Source: Krasilnikovozyma curviuscula (lineage: Eukaryota > Basidiomycota > Tremellomycetes > Cystofilobasidiales > Mrakiaceae). Taken from it: DNA of 64,000 nucleotides. The stretch spans positions 123,722-187,721 of the forward strand of contig MVAQ01000015.1 of NCBI GenBank assembly GCA_014825775.1, in the 5' to 3' direction. Shown piece after piece: positions 22,871 through 34,048 of this stretch. Under the pieces are notes generated by a model, which was not told where the DNA came from, ran no database searches, and was given only the letters and a program-made list of their open reading frames with translations. The first letter of the stretch is position 1; the number at the start of each line of letters is the position of its first letter. The position numbers and the translations under genes were made by a program.

Positions 22871-23448
22871 ATGGTTACAGCTTTTAACGATCTTGTAGAT
22901 AGAGGTGGCGTCAAAAGAGCTCGTTGATTGTATGAATAATGCTGTTGAACTTCACGTACTGGAGAGCCTGAGGAAAGTGAAAGAACTTGAACAGACTTAC
23001 AAAAACGAAAATGGTGCTGTTCCCTTGCTGGTAATAAAAGTCAGGTTCAAAAAAGTTTTTGACGACACACTTCGGGCAAGGCGAACAGGAAGGTGTTCAT
23101 AGGGTTTTCCACAGTTTAATCGAATGATTGAATTCAATTTGTAGTCTACACAGCGAACGCTAAAAATTTCGAACCGAACTACTGCGACACAAAGTAGAGA
23201 AGGGTCGGAGAGTACAGCGGTGAAGTGGAAAACGAACCAATATGAGCCACAAATTGTTGGAAGAATCACTCTTTCATCCTGGTGCATTGTTAAGTAAGCG
23301 AAACATTAAATACGAACTTTGAAAATGAACATTGCTTGCAATCAATTTCCTCCAGCACCTTGCATCTAGCTAGATATCCTCAAAGAGGGCTTTGTCAATC
23401 TACAAAGCATCTTAATTAATGCAGTAGTTTGAGAGTACTATCAATAAG
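22871..23448. other. Intergenic between CRC1 and tRNA-Glu(TTC)
   Basis: No supported gene. A 66-codon frame at 22905-23102 has no recognisable family and no good splice partners. The stretch is AT-richer than the neighbouring genes. Confidence 0.4.
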
Positions 23449-23520
23449 TCCTAGCTAGTACAATGGTTAGTATATGTCGCTTTCACCGACAAGAGCGGGG
23501 TTCGATTCCCCGGTTGGGAA
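23449..23520 (+). tRNA. tRNA-Glu (anticodon TTC)
   Basis: The 72-nt cloverleaf has acceptor TCCTAGC pairing with GTTGGGA (23513-23519, two G-T pairs). The anticodon stem is TGTCG/CGACA with loop CTTTCAC, giving anticodon TTC. The T arm is CGGGG-TTCGATT-CCCCG. No intron. An eight-T run begins about 15 nt downstream. It differs from the tRNA-Glu at 9596 in acceptor and anticodon stems, so it is not a recent copy. Confidence 0.95.
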
Positions 23521-23971
23521 TTATACTTTTGCAAATTTTTTTGGCAGCTCTTGTGAAAAGCTGATGCTTTACCTTGAATCTCTCTTCAATTTTGAATATT
23601 AACAGGGACTTAACTGGAACAGGAGTGACGTTTGTTTGTATGATATATCTGATCTTGCGATAGTATCTTTCCCATCTTGGCCGACCGACAGCTGCCAGCC
23701 AATATCAGACTGTTCTTTCCAAAAACTTCCGCACTTGCAATATGATTTCTTCCTCAAGAAAAGCGTATTTGCAAATGGCTGCATGGCGATGACGGAGCTG
23801 GCGTTGGTAGGGTACAGGGCGGACGAAACATCCGTCGTGATTAGCCTCCGCCGCCTAGTGATTGTAAGACTGATCAACAACACCTTGTCTGATTTTTTGT
23901 CAACCTCCCGATAGAGCTATGGGTGTTCCATGCCACCTTTCAAGTATCTGTCTCTGTAACCACCACCAGCA
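23521..23971. other. Intergenic between tRNA-Glu and GT18-like copy B
   Basis: It holds the Pol III T-run just after the tRNA and the promoter of copy B. The 92-codon frame at 23636-23914 shows no family resemblance. Confidence 0.4.
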
Positions 23972-26054
23972 ATGCCGTCCTTTCTGCCAAAGTCAGGGTC
24001 GAGCATCAAGCAATGGCAATTCGCGAGCACGACGATCCTCGTCACCGTGGCCCTCATCACCTTGTATCGAGCATCTGCTGGGTTCGAACATGAAACGTCT
24101 CTGGCGCCAAAATGGCTGTCTTCTCTCTCATCCAATTCTTTCAGCAGCAGCAGCAGTAGCGGTCCTCAGTGGAAATCTCAGTCCGAATTGAACACCGTGT
24201 GGGATCATTCGAATCTCAATGGCATACGGAGAGTAGTTGAATGTGTCGCTAGGAACGACTGTAGACCTCTCGAAGATAAAATTGTCATCCTCATGAATGG
24301 TCAGTTTGCAGAAGCTCAACGTGAGTCCAGCTCCATTCGTTGCTCGTTCCGCCAGTATCTTCGCTGGTTTGACTCTGTTGCTCAGTCGGTTGGGTAAGCG
24401 GGGAACATCTGTGGGCAAGGTGAGTAAGAAAGGATGCTTTCCCGGAGTCACACTAAACATCTGCTGATATCTCGTTGTCTCGCTTCCAGATCTGTGTAAG
24501 CGCAATGATCGAACCTATTCGGAGCTGTTCCTGACAATGAGAATGTAACATCACTTAGAATGAGCGCTTTAGATGAACTAGGAGTCACTTACATCGTGAC
24601 AACCTCTTCTGCGACGAATGAAGAGCTTTGTAAGTGGCTGAAGTTCTCAATTGCTAAATCGTCACTAATAAAACATGTTTTAACGATATCTAGTGTCGTA
24701 CTATCGGTGAGTTTTCGCTGCTCAGATTTGGCAGGAGGAATTTTTCACTAACGTTAGGGTTTTTACTAAAGGCTCTTTCCAGACCTCGTTTCAACCATCA
24801 TCTCATTCGAACAACAAGTTGCTAATTGCTTGGGTGACCCGAAGTGTATAAAGTCCAGACACAACCCGTGGGTAGTACATCGAAAATGAATCCTTACTCA
24901 CTTTATGCTGAAGCACTTCTTTGAACAGTTCTGGGGTGCCTCTTCACCTGTTTACGATTTTCGAGGTGAGTTTGAAGATCGCCCTCCTCCCAGATGATTA
25001 CGTTGCTGACCAATGCGTCACTCCAGTTCTTTGGAGTTGGTTAGTTGAATACCTTCTACCTTCTATCTCTGTCACGACTGATGTTATTCATCTGTTTATC
25101 CTGTCATCATAGTTCGAGGCCCATTACGCGGATCATTTACCCTCACTCCTGAAGTTTTCCCAAACTCCGACACTCACTACCTTGGCTACTCGATCGAGGA
25201 AAAGTGTATGGCTCTCCCGACTGTCAATCCAAACCAACGTCGAAGACAAGTCTACATCTTGGCGAAGCATGCGCACATGTTTAACCAACACGATGTGGGT
25301 GTTACTTGCGACGCTCTGCGACGAGCGAGAGAAGAACTTGGGGTCGAATTTGTTGCTGCTTTTGACGGAACGGAAGCAGTGTGCGATGCTGTTACTAATC
25401 TGGCCGTGAATGGATATTTCCTTCCTGAAGAAGAGTTCTTCCAGCAGTGAGTTGCATCGTTCTGAGAGATGAGCGCTTTTGAACTGACACTTCAATCAAC
25501 TAGAATCGGAAATTCTTTAGCTGTTGTGGGAATCGGGTCTCCTTGGATCTCCCCAACGCCTTACTTCTCCTTGTGCCTCGGTACTCCTTTCCTTAATCCA
25601 ACCAAAGAGTGGTTCATCGAAAAGAACACTGGCCACCGAATCCCAACCAGTAGCCAACATGATCCAGTTGGAAGGCTCCATCCACCCTATTCTTACAATT
25701 ATCATTGGGGTAACTCAACCGATTTTGTTGATAATCTTCGGGCTGCCATCTCTACACATCCCAGTCGATGTAAGTATCGTTTCCTGCACTATCTAGTCTA
25801 GCGCTGAAGCTGAGAGACATCGCATTCTCTACATATGAAGTTGTTCCTGAGCATATGACCCAAGCGATGATGGTACAGAGGGTCAGAGATCTAGTGACAC
25901 GGGACTCGCTCGCGATTGCAGAAGACGTGTTGAGGACGGATGCTATTGCTCAAGCTATTATGGCTGGTAGAGTGAGTATCTCTCTTTTTTGGGAACCCTC
26001 TGAAAGGATTGCTAACGCATATGACACTGTCTCTCGTAGGAGTACATATTGTAA
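23972..26054 (+). CDS. GT18-like glycosyltransferase, copy B (type II membrane protein)
   Basis: It is a paralog of the gene at 7113-9098. A basic N-tail and one membrane helix (STTILVTVALITLYRASAG) precede a Ser-rich stalk, then NTVWDHSNLNGIRRVVEC, VILMNGQFAEAQ, GWVSGEHLWARSV, ALDELGVTYIVTTS, LFPDLVSTIISFEQQ, GVPLHLFTIFE, VRGPLRGSFTLTPE, HYLGYSIEEKCMALP, VYILAKHAHMF, LGVEFVAAFDG, GIGSPWISPTPYFSLCLG and TPFLNPTKEWF. It ends REYIL. Compared with copy A, intron content differs: B has extra introns inside LSYYR and FFGVV and lacks the A intron after YNY. The duplication is therefore old. The conserved P-T-P-Y and F-L-N-P blocks suggest both are active enzymes. Donor and acceptor are unknown. Confidence 0.72.
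24490..24495 (+). other. 6-nt micro-exon in GT18-like copy B
   Basis: ATCTGT lies between CTTCCAG and GTAAGC and joins WA(AG) to (A)ATGAGC as Arg-Ser-Val-Met in frame. The upstream intron is 70 nt with a CTAAAC branch-like site, and CTTCCAG is the first AG after it. The exon corresponds to the one at 8557-8562. Confidence 0.65.
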
Positions 26055-26422
26055 AGGCTACACAGGATGCAGTCGCTTTGTTCTGTTCAAGTGATCTGTT
26101 GTACGAGGCCGAGCTTGAAGCCGGCAATAGCATGTTGTAATCGCACTTTCCCCCTTAGGATACTGTATATATTCGTTTCAAGTCGAGTGAAAGGGTCCCG
26201 TTGTAATCCCGTCAATTTGTTATGATGAAGCTGGTGTGGGAACAGCAAGGTCTTCCGAGAGCTGTGAAGTACTTTGTCTCGACAAGGATAACAGCATTAC
26301 TAAATTACGATCTGTTCTAGACGTTGTTTTGTTAACTTGAAAGAAAGTATCTGACTAGGGTGGGTGGCGAAAACAAAAGTTGAGAATTGCTGGGTCCTCC
26401 TGGAGGTTAACCTCAGTAGCCC
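26055..26422. other. Intergenic before the double tRNase Z gene
   Basis: It holds the 3' region of copy B and the promoter of the tRNase Z locus. No gene or clear element is supported. Confidence 0.4.
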
Positions 26423-29400
26423 ATGCGGCCATTGTTGCAACAAATCAGCTGGTAAGAACACCAAGATTTTATTCTGCAGTATTAGGTTTGAGCCTGACAT
26501 TGTTATGGTGTTGTCCAAAATTCTCGTAGCCAGGTCAAGTCTCGTCCATTTACCTTCAAGAGACAAGCAGCTACAGCCAGCTCGTTCCTGAAGCCCAACC
26601 TAGGCCTGCAAACCAGATCCGTCCCTGCACGAGTAGTTCCATCTGAAGTCGATATATTCTCCGTCAATCAGATGTCTTGGGCGCTTCGAGTGGTGAATGC
26701 TTACAGCTCGGATTCTTACCCAGCCTTCGAGGTCAGATTTGCGTCCGGAGCTTATCTGTTTGAGGCCCCAGAAGGACTACAGAGGTCCTATAACCAGAAC
26801 AAGCTCAAGCTGGGCAAAGCGCAGGCAGTATTCTTGTCTGGTCTTCAAAGCGAGCAAACTGGTGGAATTTTCGGTCAGTTTTTTTTCAGACCTGTACTAT
26901 AAGGGAAGTTGATACTGACGGGAAGGTTTAACCACTGATAGGATGTCTTATGACTCTCGCTGATCAGGGGGTAACTCAGATGAAGCTGGTTGGTCCGGAA
27001 AATGTGAAGAATTTGGTTGCTTCAGCCCGAGGATCGTTCAAGAGGTCAGCAAACCTTCTTTGTTAAGAAAACACTTCAGTTGTATTGAGTTTCACTTTTT
27101 CGTGAAGGGCTGAAATCAATGTAGAGATTACAGAAGTTCCAGTCTCTGACCCGACGGCACCAACAGCTAACGGAACAACACCGGTCTTCAAAGATTCGTT
27201 CGTCACAGTATTTGCTGTCCCGACAGGCGATCGAGCATACACACACTCCCGCAAACGTAAGCGGACAGAGTCTTCTCCTCACTCTCCGTCGTTGCTCCCA
27301 ACCCCACCCTTGTCAAATGCTCCAGTCCCCTCTTTCGACAATCTGGCTTGGCGTGAACAGATCATCAATCACATGCTGGGACAAAATTTCAGTAAAAATC
27401 CTTCAAATCCTCAGGGGAAGCAGCAACAGACGACAATATCTCCATCAAACGTCAAAGTTCCTCAAGATTGGATGTACAGAACGCTACCACTTGCTGGACC
27501 ATCACACCACAAAACCCTATCGTACATATGTATCGGCCCTTCTGTTCGAGGGAAGTTCAATGTAAAAAAGGCTTTGGAGCTTGGAATCCCTAAAGGACCT
27601 CTGTATGCCAAGTTGACTAAAGGTGAATCTGTAACCCTGGCGGATGGAAGAGTGGTAGAAGCAGAAACGGTTATGGATCCACCTCACCCTTCTTCTGTAA
27701 GTCAATTTATGGTGTTAGCTCTGGATTTGAAATGATAGACTGAGATTTTCAATCTGATTTGATCAGGTGCTCATAGTCGTCGACTGCCCAAACGAGGCTT
27801 CCATCAGCGATGTCATTTCAAATCGGGTCTGGAAGGCCTATCAAACAGAGTCTCCCGCGCACCATGTACATGTCGTGATTCATAAGTACGGAGTGTGGAG
27901 GAATCCTGATTATCTGAAATGGGCCGAAAGTTTTGGTGTTGATGCTCTCGTAAGTTCTTTGAACAACTTCCTACGCTCAGGTCTTTAGACTAATAAACAT
28001 CGGTTTAATCTAATGTTAGCATCTTGATGGAAACGTTTCGTCTGAAGCTGATCCACTTACCTACGCTTCACATGCTCTGGCTCAAATGCGTCTCTCGCTT
28101 TTGAACCCTGATTTCTTCAAGGTGCCTTATTATCAATCTTCCTCTGAAGCTACATCCCTTCCTTCCCGTAAGCTTATACAATTCCTGCATTAAGTACCAT
28201 CAGATTCTACGAACTCACACTCCGTATTTCAAGTAGCCCTGGCAAACTCTTCACCATTCCAAAAATCGATTCAAATTGACATGCATCCACGAGGACCTGT
28301 GATACCCATGGTCACTGACACCAGCGACAACGAAGCTTTTCCATCGGCTTCCACCGGATTTGATGCTTCCAAGGAGATCATATCGTTGCTGGAGCGCGAT
28401 CTACCTGACTATGTGGTCGCCGCTACTGCGGCTCGTAAAGCAGTAGCTGTGGCTGAGATTGAGAGGAATGGGAGGATGTCAGAGCCTGGTGATGATATTG
28501 TGGTGACAACGCTGGGTACGGGTAGCTCCATACCATCTAAGTATAGGAATGGTTCGTAAACTTTCTATCCTCGCCCGGCTTCATAATCAACGCAGACTCA
28601 CATACTTTTGGCCCACAGTCAGCTCTACCCACCTTCAAGTTCCAGGCTTAGGCGGTATACTTCTAGATTCTGGCGAAGGAACACTCGGCCAACTCTCAAG
28701 ATTCTTTGGACCATCAATCGCAGACAGGCTTCAAGAATTGAAGCTCATCTTTATTTCTCACATGCATGCAGATCATCACACTGGACTGCCTCTCCTTCTC
28801 AAGGGATGGTATGAGGTACGCGAAGGAGCTTTCCTTACGTTGATGTCGGCTAACCCTTACTCTTTACTCGACAGATAAACGTCGCTCGCAACTCCTCAGA
28901 GCCACTTTACATAATTGCCCCATCCCCTATCAGAACAATACTGGAAGAACTCAGTTCTTTTCAAGATATGGGTCTCTATGTCGATGGTCCTATCAAGTTT
29001 ATTGACAGCTATCATCTCAACCTATTTAAAACAAAAGACGTGCCACTCCCTGAGTAAGTTTCAGGGTTTCTTTCCAAATCAACTGGTGCTGAACTTTAAA
29101 CCTGTGTAGGCAATATGCCTCTAGCTACCAGCTGCTCTTGACGTCGCTCTCCCTCAGTGAGATCCTTGTACCAGTTGTACCACATCGAGGATCGAGATGC
29201 TATGGCGTATCCATTTCTCATAATGACGGTTGGAAGATCAGGTTAGCTTTTGCTAAATCTATCATTCTCTTGTTGAATTTTGTCTGCTGACGAGTTACGA
29301 TTTGTAAGTTACTCTGGTGACACCATGCCATCTGACAGTCTTGTTGCGGCTGGCATGAACTCCACTCTCCTCATTCATGAGGCAACGATGGAAGATGATT

Positions 29401-32400
29401 TGGCAGAAATGGCGAAGTTCAAGGGACACAGTACTATCGGCCAAGCAATTGATGTCGGACGAAGGTATGTCTCCGAAAGTTCTTCCTCTTGTGTTTTCAG
29501 CTGACCGTTTCCCACCTCGACCAACAGGATGAAAGCTAAGAATGTGCTGCTCACTCATTTCTCACAGAGATACTCCCATTTAGCTAGAGTGGACGTCCCA
29601 ACTCCCAAAACACTGGAATGCAACTCTACACCTGCCAGTGAACCTGCCAGCACCATTCCTTCCACCCCCCCGCACGTCACTGATCACTTGGAAAACACTC
29701 TGGCGTTTTCCTCTGATTTCATGTCGGTTCCTATCGGAGACATGTGGAAGATGGCGTTCTACAGGGAAGCCATCGAGAAGCTGTTTGCGGAAACTGAGAA
29801 GGAGGACGAAGACGGCGAGTTGGGAGATAGAAACCAGGGGGGCACGAGGGGTGATAGGTCAGTGAACTCCGTTTCGAAATGCAAAGATTTAGAAAAGCCA
29901 GCAAAGAAGTCATCAATGAATCCTCCAGCGGAGAAGAAGACAAGCAACGCTGACACCTTGTTTGGCGTTGACCCCTCCACCCTCGCAGGAAGCGAAGATC
30001 GGCTCAGTGAGAAGAAGAAGAAGCTCGAAGAGTGGGAGAAAGACGAATGCCGACAAAATGAACACAGACTGAGGATGATGGACTCTGCCCAAATGAAATG
30101 GAGCGTTCGAGTGCTGAATGAAAACACCTCCGACTCGCACTTCTCCCTGGAAGCAAGGTTTGACGGTGGGCTCTACATCTTCGATTCTCCGGAAGGATTC
30201 TCTCGGTCATATAATCAGAATAACCTCAGCGATACCAGAAGTCGAGCTGTGTTTCTCTCAGGGCTGGACACTGAGCGTGCAGGTGGCATCTTCGGTGAGT
30301 TCCTTTTTTCTCCTGTTCTTCCCAAGGCACCGGTCCATTACTCAAAGTTTCTATTTTTCCCGTCACAGATTTTCTTATGCGTATCGCTGATAAGGGTGTT
30401 AGACAATTAAAGCTGGTTGGACCAGAGAACCTAGGCAACTTCATAGCAGCTGCTCGCAACTGGTTTACGAGGTGAGGAAGGGTCTTCGTCACTGCTACTA
30501 GAATGACTTCTAACTGATGATGAGTTCATATCAGGCCTGAAATGAACGTCGAAATCATTGAAGTTTCAGTCTCAAACTGCAGTATCGAACCTGTTTTCTC
30601 AGATGCTTTCGTCAAGGTCTATGCTGTTGCAGGACAAGGCTCTAACTCCATCGTGAGTCAGGAGCAGGTAGTCATTTCCAATGAAGATCAGATGAACCAC
30701 AAACGAGCATGGCGTCAACGCATGTTATCGTCGATTCTTGGCCAGGATTTCGAAGATTTCAATCAGCTATTCCAGAGGGGCATGAAGGGATTCAAGTCGT
30801 CACCAGCAGTCACTTCACCAAGGCCTTCAAAACCTGGTCTTCCTGTGGAAGGGATTTTCGATCAATTACCTTTGCTGTATCCAGCCCATTCCAAAACTCT
30901 GTCCTACATCTGTGTCGGTCCAGAGGTCAGGGGAAAGTTCAATGTCAAAGCTGCTGAAGATCTTGGCGTCGACGTAAGGCGTTTTGCCAACTTATTAAGT
31001 CTGGGTCAGACGGTGACTTTAGACGATGGGAGAATAATCACGCCAGACATGGTTTTAGGTTCTGCGTATCCGGCTTCAGTAAGTTCTGGTAGTTGTTTAT
31101 ACCGATAGTTGGAGGAGACGTAACATTTTTATTTCGGCCTCTTACTTCACAGACTATGGTCATAGTCGACTGTCCAACGTCAGAAGGAATTAAGTCTCTC
31201 GTTGGAAACCCTATTTGGAAGCAATTTCATGGAACCTCGACGCCTTCCGGTGTTCATTTAATCGTTCACAAGTATGGAATCTGGAACAATCTTGAGTATT
31301 TGCAATGGGCTGCCAGTTTTGGCCCAGATGTTCACGTGTGTATCATTTCCAAAGTTCTCGATCATTTCAGAACTGATAAAGACTCTGTTGCTTCAGCATT
31401 TGGACGGATCCCCTGATTCTCGAGGAGATCGCTTGACTTACACCGCCCACACCCTGTCTCAAATGCATCTCTCCTTGCTCGACTCCGCTATATATAAGAT
31501 ACCGTATTATCAAAATACGATTCCTCAGCCCTCCCAACGTGAGCGACCTTGCCGAGCAGTCTCAAAAAGCGGCACTATTTCTGACCTGTCATTTGTGAAC
31601 CCTCTGTAGTTCTACCCAATGTAATCCCCCTACAACAATCCACTCAGATTCAAATGCAACCCCGCAGGAATCCCACACAGGTTGTACGCTCCAAAGCTGA
31701 CCAACTTGCTTTACCACTCTCTTCGACCGAGTTAAATACGCAGCAGAAGTTGATGAAGATTGTATCAAACCTACCTCTGTACACAAATGCTGTGACCACT
31801 GCGCGAGCAGCTGCTCAGGCGCAACTGGAAGGATTCTCAAAGAAGGCCGCTGAACCTGGAGATGATATCGTCTTGACAACATTGGGAACTGGAAGTTCCA
31901 TCTCCACCATCCATCGAAATGGTATACCTCCCTTTTTTTTTACAATGTCATTGCGAACCATCTCTTTCTAATCATTCATTGTGTTTTCTCAGTCAGCGGA
32001 ACTCATCTTTCTGTACCAGGTCTTGGCGGAATTTTACTTGACGCTGGTGAAGGAACTCTAGGCCAAATACACCGCTGTTTTGGGGATTCTGCTTCAGATC
32101 AACTGCTTGACTTAAGGCTCATCTTCATCTCCCATATGCACGCTGATCATCACGCTGGACTTTCTACATTGCTCAAGAAGTGGTATGAGGTGAGTTTCTT
32201 TTGTTCTCACCTTCCAGGCTGATGCTAATCCAGTTGAGTTTTGGACGTTAGCTATATCAACGCCATTCCAATGACAACAGCCTGTACATTATCGGTCCGT
32301 CTCCCATTGGTGTAGCGCTGGCTGAATTAGAAGGCTTCCAGTCGATGGGCTGTCATCTGGAAGGCCCAGTGAAGTTCATTGACTCAATCGCCTTCACTGA

Positions 32401-33261
32401 ATGTGACACTCGCTACTCAGCCACAGAAATTGATAAGTGAGTGGGATTTTCTCAAAGCTGGTTTCAGATGTCTTCTGACACATAATTCTTCTCTTTAGAC
32501 TCAACATGGCCGAACTTTCGTCGAGCTTGAACTTCTCCTTGATTGATGTTCCACGAGTTTATCACCGAGGTACTCGTTGCTTTGGAATTTCACTTACTCA
32601 TAACGATGGCTGGAAAATAACGTGAGCGCGGAATCTTGTTGGTGACCTATCCATCCTACGGTACTAAAGCCTTTTCTCTTATTACAGCTATTCTGGTGAC
32701 GCTATACCTTCTGAATCTCTTATTAAAGCGGGTATGGACTCTACTCTACTTATCCACGAGGCTACATTCCCGGACAGTGACGCGGCTATGGCTAAAATCA
32801 AAAGTCACAGCACTGTCAGCGAGGCGATCAGCGTTGGAGAAAGGTGTGTCAAATTATCGTGATTCACGTTTGACAAGCTAGAAACTGACACGAGTTCTCC
32901 TGTTAGAATGAGAGCAAAGAATGTTATTCTCACTCATTTCACCGCGCGCCTCTCCCACTCAATCATCCGTCAAGCCTCAAGTAAGAATTCCTCAATACCG
33001 CTACCATTTAACTTGGGCTTTGCATTCGACTTGATGTCATTGCCTATCAAAGACATATGGAAACTGCCACTGTATCAATCAGCAATCGAATTGTTGTACT
33101 CTGAAGCCCCGTTGGACGCCGATGAATCCTCCGCAGGTGTTTCAACCTCTGAAACATTGTCCAAGCTATCTCAGAAGAGCGAAAGGGCGCAGAAGACTTT
33201 ACAGCGATCTTCCCCTCGCATATCGAAGAAACAAAAGACAGATAAAGATCCGCGAGATTAA
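26423..33261 (+). CDS. TRZ1: Double long-form tRNase Z (two tRNase Z-L units in one open frame)
   Basis: tRNase Z cuts pre-tRNA 3' trailers. The proposed first exon (26423-26451) joins to a Lys/Arg/Ser-rich presequence that looks mitochondrial. Unit 1 starts at [17 protein letters not shown]. It has an N-half with [14 protein letters not shown] and a C-half with [26 protein letters not shown] (HxHxDH), [40 protein letters not shown] and [13 protein letters not shown]. Unit 2 starts at [17 protein letters not shown] (30093). It repeats the order: [80 protein letters not shown] and [13 protein letters not shown]. Exon 29528-30294 has no stop and bridges the units. Ten intron positions match between units. 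The predicted chain is about 1,850 residues. Two separate transcripts remain possible. Confidence 0.8.
26668..33261 (+). repeat. Tandem duplication of a whole tRNase Z-L coding unit
   Basis: Unit 1 (about 26668-29790) and unit 2 (about 30093-33261) align along their whole length at protein level, with the same ten intron positions and phases. They differ enough in sequence that the duplication is not recent. A charged linker encoded at about 29795-30092 joins them. Confidence 0.85.
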
Positions 33262-33511
33262 AGCAGAGCAAAGAACTTCATAAAATTTGATATTCAGTAA
33301 ATTGTTCATTCTCTTCTTTTAACAGAAGACCACACTAAGAAATTTATTTAAACCGACGTGATGTAAAAGCACTGCTGTCCTCGCGCGTGCGAAAAGTGAC
33401 CTGCAACCATAACATCCTCATCTTGATCAGCTGCATCGAACAGCTTAGGCTTTCTGGAACGTTCATCTTCGGTCTTTTTGGCAATCCCAGTAACGCTGAG
33501 GTAGCTGTTCC

Positions 33512-34048
33512 ATGGCTGCGGCTCAAGCGACGACAGCTGTTTCCACGGCTGAAGACTACACTGCTACCGCAATAGAGGAATGGAATAAGAGGGTCGATGA
33601 TGACATCCAGGTACTGGCTAATGGTTTCAGAGAGCTCGTGAATGGGAGTGGAGTCAGTTTATGTCTTCTAACTGGAAAATTATTTAACACTGACTTTTCT
33701 TGCTGCGCTTGTTCCGCCGTTTAGGTTGCTGGGAAGGACATGTTTGGATTAGCTCAAGAGACCTTTTCATCTGAGGTTCATACCCAGACGATGGTGAGTA
33801 ACTGTGAAGAACCCGGGTAAATGTGGCTGCATACCATATTCAACAGCCTTGTCTCTTTGCAGATTAAAGCGACAACCTCTCTCCTCTCACTCTCTGATTC
33901 CTTGAAACTGCTGAATTTGGTGAAACCAAGTAACAGCGATGGTACATCGCAGGAACGTGCTGCATTGGAGAAGGAAATCGAAATGATCAAGGCGGAGGCT
34001 GAAGAAGAACACCGACAGCTGGAGCGACAGAAGGCAAAGAGCGGCTGA
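33512..34048 (+). CDS. MED22: Mediator complex subunit 22
   Basis: Three exons give a small helical protein of about 130 residues: IEEWNKRVDDDIQVLANGFR, then KDMFGLAQETFSSEVHTQTM, then IKATTSLLSLSDSLKLLNLV and a coiled-coil tail rich in Glu/Lys ending RQKAKSG. The pattern W-N-x-R-V-D-x-x-I ... F-x-x-A-Q-E-x-F ... A-x-x-S-L-L-x-L-x-x-S-L-K-L-L is that of Med22 (Srb6/Surf5) of the Mediator head, which links activators to RNA polymerase II. Length fits the family. Intron 1 begins GTCAGT after NGSG and ends before VAGKD. Intron 2 begins after QTM. Confidence 0.88.

Noticed and set aside
22905..23102. A 66-codon frame after CRC1
   Set aside because: Short, without family resemblance or splice partners, and close to the CRC1 3' end.
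28180..28240. Pseudogene or frameshift in tRNase Z unit 1
   Set aside because: An AAGTAG tandem acceptor gives a good in-frame junction with either AG, so the frame is intact.
29528..30294. Reading the tRNase Z locus as two normal adjacent genes
   Set aside because: No stop codon ends unit 1 before unit 2 begins and there is no spacer for a promoter outside coding sequence. Kept as an alternative, not as the main model.
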